This document shows positions 61,732 through 64,000 of a stretch of DNA of 64,000 nucleotides, one piece after another (within the stretch, counting starts at the first letter, position 1; every line of letters starts with the position of its first letter). Source of the stretch: CAZYBU01 sp964645775 (GTDB lineage: Bacteria > Spirochaetota > UBA4802 > UBA5550); contig CAZYBU010000007.1 in the NCBI GenBank assembly GCA_964645775.1, forward strand, positions 38,302 to 102,301, in the 5' to 3' direction. Position numbers and translations under genes: made by a program. The notes below the pieces were generated by a model. The model worked only from the letters and a program-made list of their open reading frames with translations. It did not search any database and was not told the origin of the DNA.

Positions 61732-63709
61732 AAGGACGATCCATGTCATTCTCCTTTGCCTGATACTGACACTCTCATGGACCGGGAGCCAGATCGCGGC
61801 CGAGAACGCCCGATCCTACAACCGAAAGGGATGGGAGTACCTTGAACGGGGAGATCCTCACCAGGCGATGTTTGCCTTTAAGAACGCCCTGAAACAGAAC
61901 CCCGATTTTTCCCGGGCCGTCATAGGCCTGGCCAGGACCTATCACCAGTTAGAGGTTCATGACCGCTCCATGGAACTCTACCGGAAGGCGCGGAGACTGG
62001 AAGGGGACACCGCGGAGATATTGAACGGCCTGGCTTTTAATCATATTGCCCGGGGCGAATTTACCCGCGCAATGGAGCTCTTCCAGGCCGCGTCGGAGAA
62101 ACAGCCGGAGAACCTGGAGGCTCTTTACGGCATCGCCCGTCTCTATTACGTCATGGGGCGGAGGGTCTGGGCCGAGAGACAGATCGATAGGATTATGCGG
62201 ATTAATCCCTACCATTACGAGACCCTTCTTCTTCAGGCCCGCATCAAGAGTGACGACGGGCGCATGGAGGAGGCCCGGCGGCTGGTGGAGAAGGCCATCG
62301 AGAGCGATCAGAGAAACGTGATGGGTCACGTTGCCCTTGCGGATATTCATTTTACCCATTACCTCCGGACCGGGGATGAGGACTCCTTTGCCGAGGCAGA
62401 GTTCTCCATACGTAACGCCCTGGCCATCAGTCCCGACGATTACCGGGCCAACCGACTCAAGGGGAACATGCTGGTGAGCCGTTCCGATTACGAGGCGGCT
62501 ATTCCGTATTTTGAAAAGGCGAACCGGGCCACGGATAACGTCCTCATGCTCTACAACCTGGCCGTGGTTTATGACCGGGCCGGCCGCCGTGACGAGGCCC
62601 TGGAATACTACCTGCGGTCGATAAAGGCGGACCCGGAAGATACCGTGTCCCGGACCAGGTTTGAGGACCACCTGGTTTTGCAGAACTATAAGATCGCCCA
62701 CCCGGCCCGGATCATGCTGAACCGTGAACACCTGAGTCTGGCCCGTGACCGTGAGAAACGGCACCTGGCTGATGAGGTGGTCATGTACCTGAGACGGTCC
62801 CTCATGCTTAACCCCATGGACCGGGAAGCCCGGGAGATGCTTATCGATTACTTTACCGCTCTCGGGTACCACAGGTTTTACGTGGACCAGATAAAGGAGC
62901 TGCTCCGCCTCTTCCCGGGCGAAGAGTATCAGCAGAGGCTCAAGGTGGCCGTTCTCAGGCGGCGGAATCGGCTTTACTACAGGGAAGGCTATTTCACCGA
63001 TAAACCTGAACGGGATGTCCCGAAGGTACTGGTCCTTAACCTGGGGCGGGAATCAGGACTGCCGCCTCATCTTGACCTGGGGCGTGTGCTGGGAAGTCAG
63101 TTATCCTTTGTTCTGGACCAGTTCGGCCGGATGGATGTTTTAGGCCTGCGGACCCGGGACCGGATGGCGCGACGTCTGGGTGAGGGTAACAGGTCCGTGG
63201 AAGAGCAGCTCGCGGAACTGGGCAGGATGAAACGGAAAGGGGAAATCGAAGGTTATGACTTTATCGTTTTCGGACAGGCCCGGGAAGGAGGTTCGCGCGT
63301 CTCGGCCACTTACAATCTCTACGATTTTCACCGGGGTATTGTCATAAACACCTTTATGCTCACCGAATCGGATCGGGAGAAGATTCCCCGCATGGGCCTT
63401 CGGGCCGCCAAGCGTATCTACGATTCGATCCCTTTTCATGGGAGGATATTAAAGACGAAGGACAGGGGGATCGTTGTGAACCTGGGCCTTGTGGACGGCA
63501 TAAAGAAAGGCTCGGTTCTCCTTATCGAGAAGGATGTCTCTCCCTCGCCCGGGGCCGACCGGGAGATCCGGAGGCTCGTCTTCGAGGTGAAGGAGGCTGA
63601 CACCCTGATTGCCTACGCCGAGCCCCGGCGCGAGGATGACCTGCTTCATATCCATTCCCGGGACAGGGTATTGCCGGCAAAAAACCGTAGAGCGAAGAGG
63701 ATTCAGTAG
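61724..63709 (+). CDS. exported TPR protein with CsgG/TolB-N-like and FlgT-C-like segments
   Basis: A 661-residue periplasmic protein with a signal peptide (about residues 1-28). About nine TPR units (30-370) are followed by two more domains. Residues ~415-545 read VPKVLVLNLGRESGL..., LGSQLSFVLDQFGRMDVLGLRTRDRMARRL and YDFIVFGQA. That is the pattern of CsgG/TolB-N-like nucleotide-free exported domains. Residues ~560-650 (GRILKTKDRGIVVNLGLVDG) resemble the FlgT C-terminal domain. It may scaffold an envelope complex. I start at the ATG at 61724, with GAGAGGA upstream, overlapping the GDPD gene. Confidence 0.8.
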   Translation: MNKRTIHVILLCLILTLSWTGSQIAAENARSYNRKGWEYLERGDPHQAMFAFKNALKQNPDFSRAVIGLARTYHQLEVHDRSMELYRKARRLEGDTAEILNGLAFNHIARGEFTRAMELFQAASEKQPENLEALYGIARLYYVMGRRVWAERQIDRIMRINPYHYETLLLQARIKSDDGRMEEARRLVEKAIESDQRNVMGHVALADIHFTHYLRTGDEDSFAEAEFSIRNALAISPDDYRANRLKGNMLVSRSDYEAAIPYFEKANRATDNVLMLYNLAVVYDRAGRRDEALEYYLRSIKADPEDTVSRTRFEDHLVLQNYKIAHPARIMLNREHLSLARDREKRHLADEVVMYLRRSLMLNPMDREAREMLIDYFTALGYHRFYVDQIKELLRLFPGEEYQQRLKVAVLRRRNRLYYREGYFTDKPERDVPKVLVLNLGRESGLPPHLDLGRVLGSQLSFVLDQFGRMDVLGLRTRDRMARRLGEGNRSVEEQLAELGRMKRKGEIEGYDFIVFGQAREGGSRVSATYNLYDFHRGIVINTFMLTESDREKIPRMGLRAAKRIYDSIPFHGRILKTKDRGIVVNLGLVDGIKKGSVLLIEKDVSPSPGADREIRRLVFEVKEADTLIAYAEPRREDDLLHIHSRDRVLPAKNRRAKRIQ

Positions 63710-63718
63710 TTTTTGTAA

Positions 63719-63985
63719 TTATAAATCTTTCCGAATTTTTTTGTTTGTCCTCTGGCTTTTGGTTTCCTTATAAAATTTTTCAAGGGCCTTTGCTCTCCTG
63801 ATCGTGTATGTTCTTTTCTTTTTGTTCACCTGAATTCCGACTTCGTCGAGATTACTTTTTCCGTTGGCTTTTGCTTTCCTGAAATTTCTATTTCGTGGGG
63901 GTGTTAGCGCGAACACCCCCATCGCGGTCCAGCGCAATTTCGACATCCTGTCGGCGCTGGACATTACGGAATCCGTTCCGGGCAA
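63719..63985 (-). CDS. lysine-rich hypothetical frame in an AT-rich end region
   Basis: A possible 88-residue leftward frame, very rich in Lys, Arg and Asn (...NKKKRTYTIRRAKALEKFYKE). No convincing ribosome binding site is seen, and composition differs from the rest of the window. Part of it is translated from the perfect hairpin at 63897-63920, which suggests it may be repeat-derived rather than a gene. No function is proposed. The frame opens within 16 bases of the window edge, so a longer gene cannot be excluded. Confidence 0.25.
   Translation of the reverse strand: MPGTDSVMSSADRMSKLRWTAMGVFALTPPRNRNFRKAKANGKSNLDEVGIQVNKKKRTYTIRRAKALEKFYKETKSQRTNKKIRKDL
63897..63920. repeat. perfect hairpin GGGGGTGTT/AACACCCCC
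   Basis: Arms GGGGGTGTT (63897-63905) and AACACCCCC (63912-63920) with a six-base loop AGCGCG form a strong hairpin. It has no T-tract, and GCGC-rich sequence follows (63926-63960). It looks like a dispersed repeat or the edge of an element continuing past the window rather than a terminator. Confidence 0.4.
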
Positions 63986-64000
63986 CTTCCTTTTTGTCTC

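Overview
The window looks like chromosomal DNA of a free-living Gram-negative-type bacterium with an inner and an outer membrane: it encodes lipoproteins, a TonB-like protein, a periplasmic amidase and many exported TPR proteins. It is moderately GC-rich by eye, densely coded, and has no phage, insertion sequence or CRISPR array. A spirochaete is my best guess. It rests on the dprA-topA-xerC order, the cyclase/HD/PilZ/anti-sigma signalling set and the many TPR proteins, but it is an inference, not a marker-gene assignment. The sequence is a draft: there are 10 Ns at 47918-47927 and a single-base frameshift in atpG.

Layout. 1-550 holds the start of a leftward membrane protein. 995-7662 is a complete N-type (Na+-type) F-ATPase operon in the diagnostic order atpD-C-Q-R-B-E-F-A-G with no delta gene, followed by a shrunken phosphoribosyltransferase. 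8.0-14.2 kb carries a hypothetical protein, a 1301-residue double-cyclase/ATPase/TPR protein and an HD phosphohydrolase. 14.4-20.7 kb is mixed: a degenerate SDR, an exported double-Tudor-like protein, an MFS transporter, a beta-lactamase-fold serine hydrolase, an exported superoxide-reductase-like protein with a small membrane partner, and an MscS channel. 20.8-23.7 kb has a cold-shock gene divergent from a tungsten aldehyde oxidoreductase with an SCP2-like C-terminus, separated by a 44-bp palindrome. 23.8-29.4 kb runs TPR-dprA-haem protein-topA-xerC. 29.4-39.2 kb is mostly leftward: mnmA, a radical SAM protein, an amidase, then a seven-gene operon ending in two large TPR proteins and two paralogous lipoproteins.

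39.3-43 kb is a fadN-fadA beta-oxidation pair with an operator-like palindrome over its promoter, next to tRNA-Cys and tRNA-Leu. 43.5-45.4 kb has an exported protein, a LOG-family protein and an anti-sigma kinase. 45.7-54.0 kb runs rightward: nagZ-like lipoprotein, hemW-like, aminotransferase, EF-G paralogue, GlmU-like protein and a TonB-like protein. Then come a leftward YihY membrane protein with an inserted beta-propeller, amt-glnK, rpsU, rarA, a signal peptidase homologue without its catalytic dyad, a glycerophosphodiesterase and a TPR/CsgG-like exported protein. The window closes with a lysine-rich AT-rich stretch and a perfect hairpin.

The physiology suggested is Na+ (or H+) energetics, fatty-acid and aldehyde oxidation, ammonium uptake under PII control, and much cyclic-nucleotide and periplasmic scaffold machinery. 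The most unusual items are the YihY/beta-propeller fusion (53981-56251), the AOR-SCP2 fusion (21313-23727), the catalytically dead signal peptidase (59961-60866), the exported double-Tudor protein and the AOR/csp palindrome.
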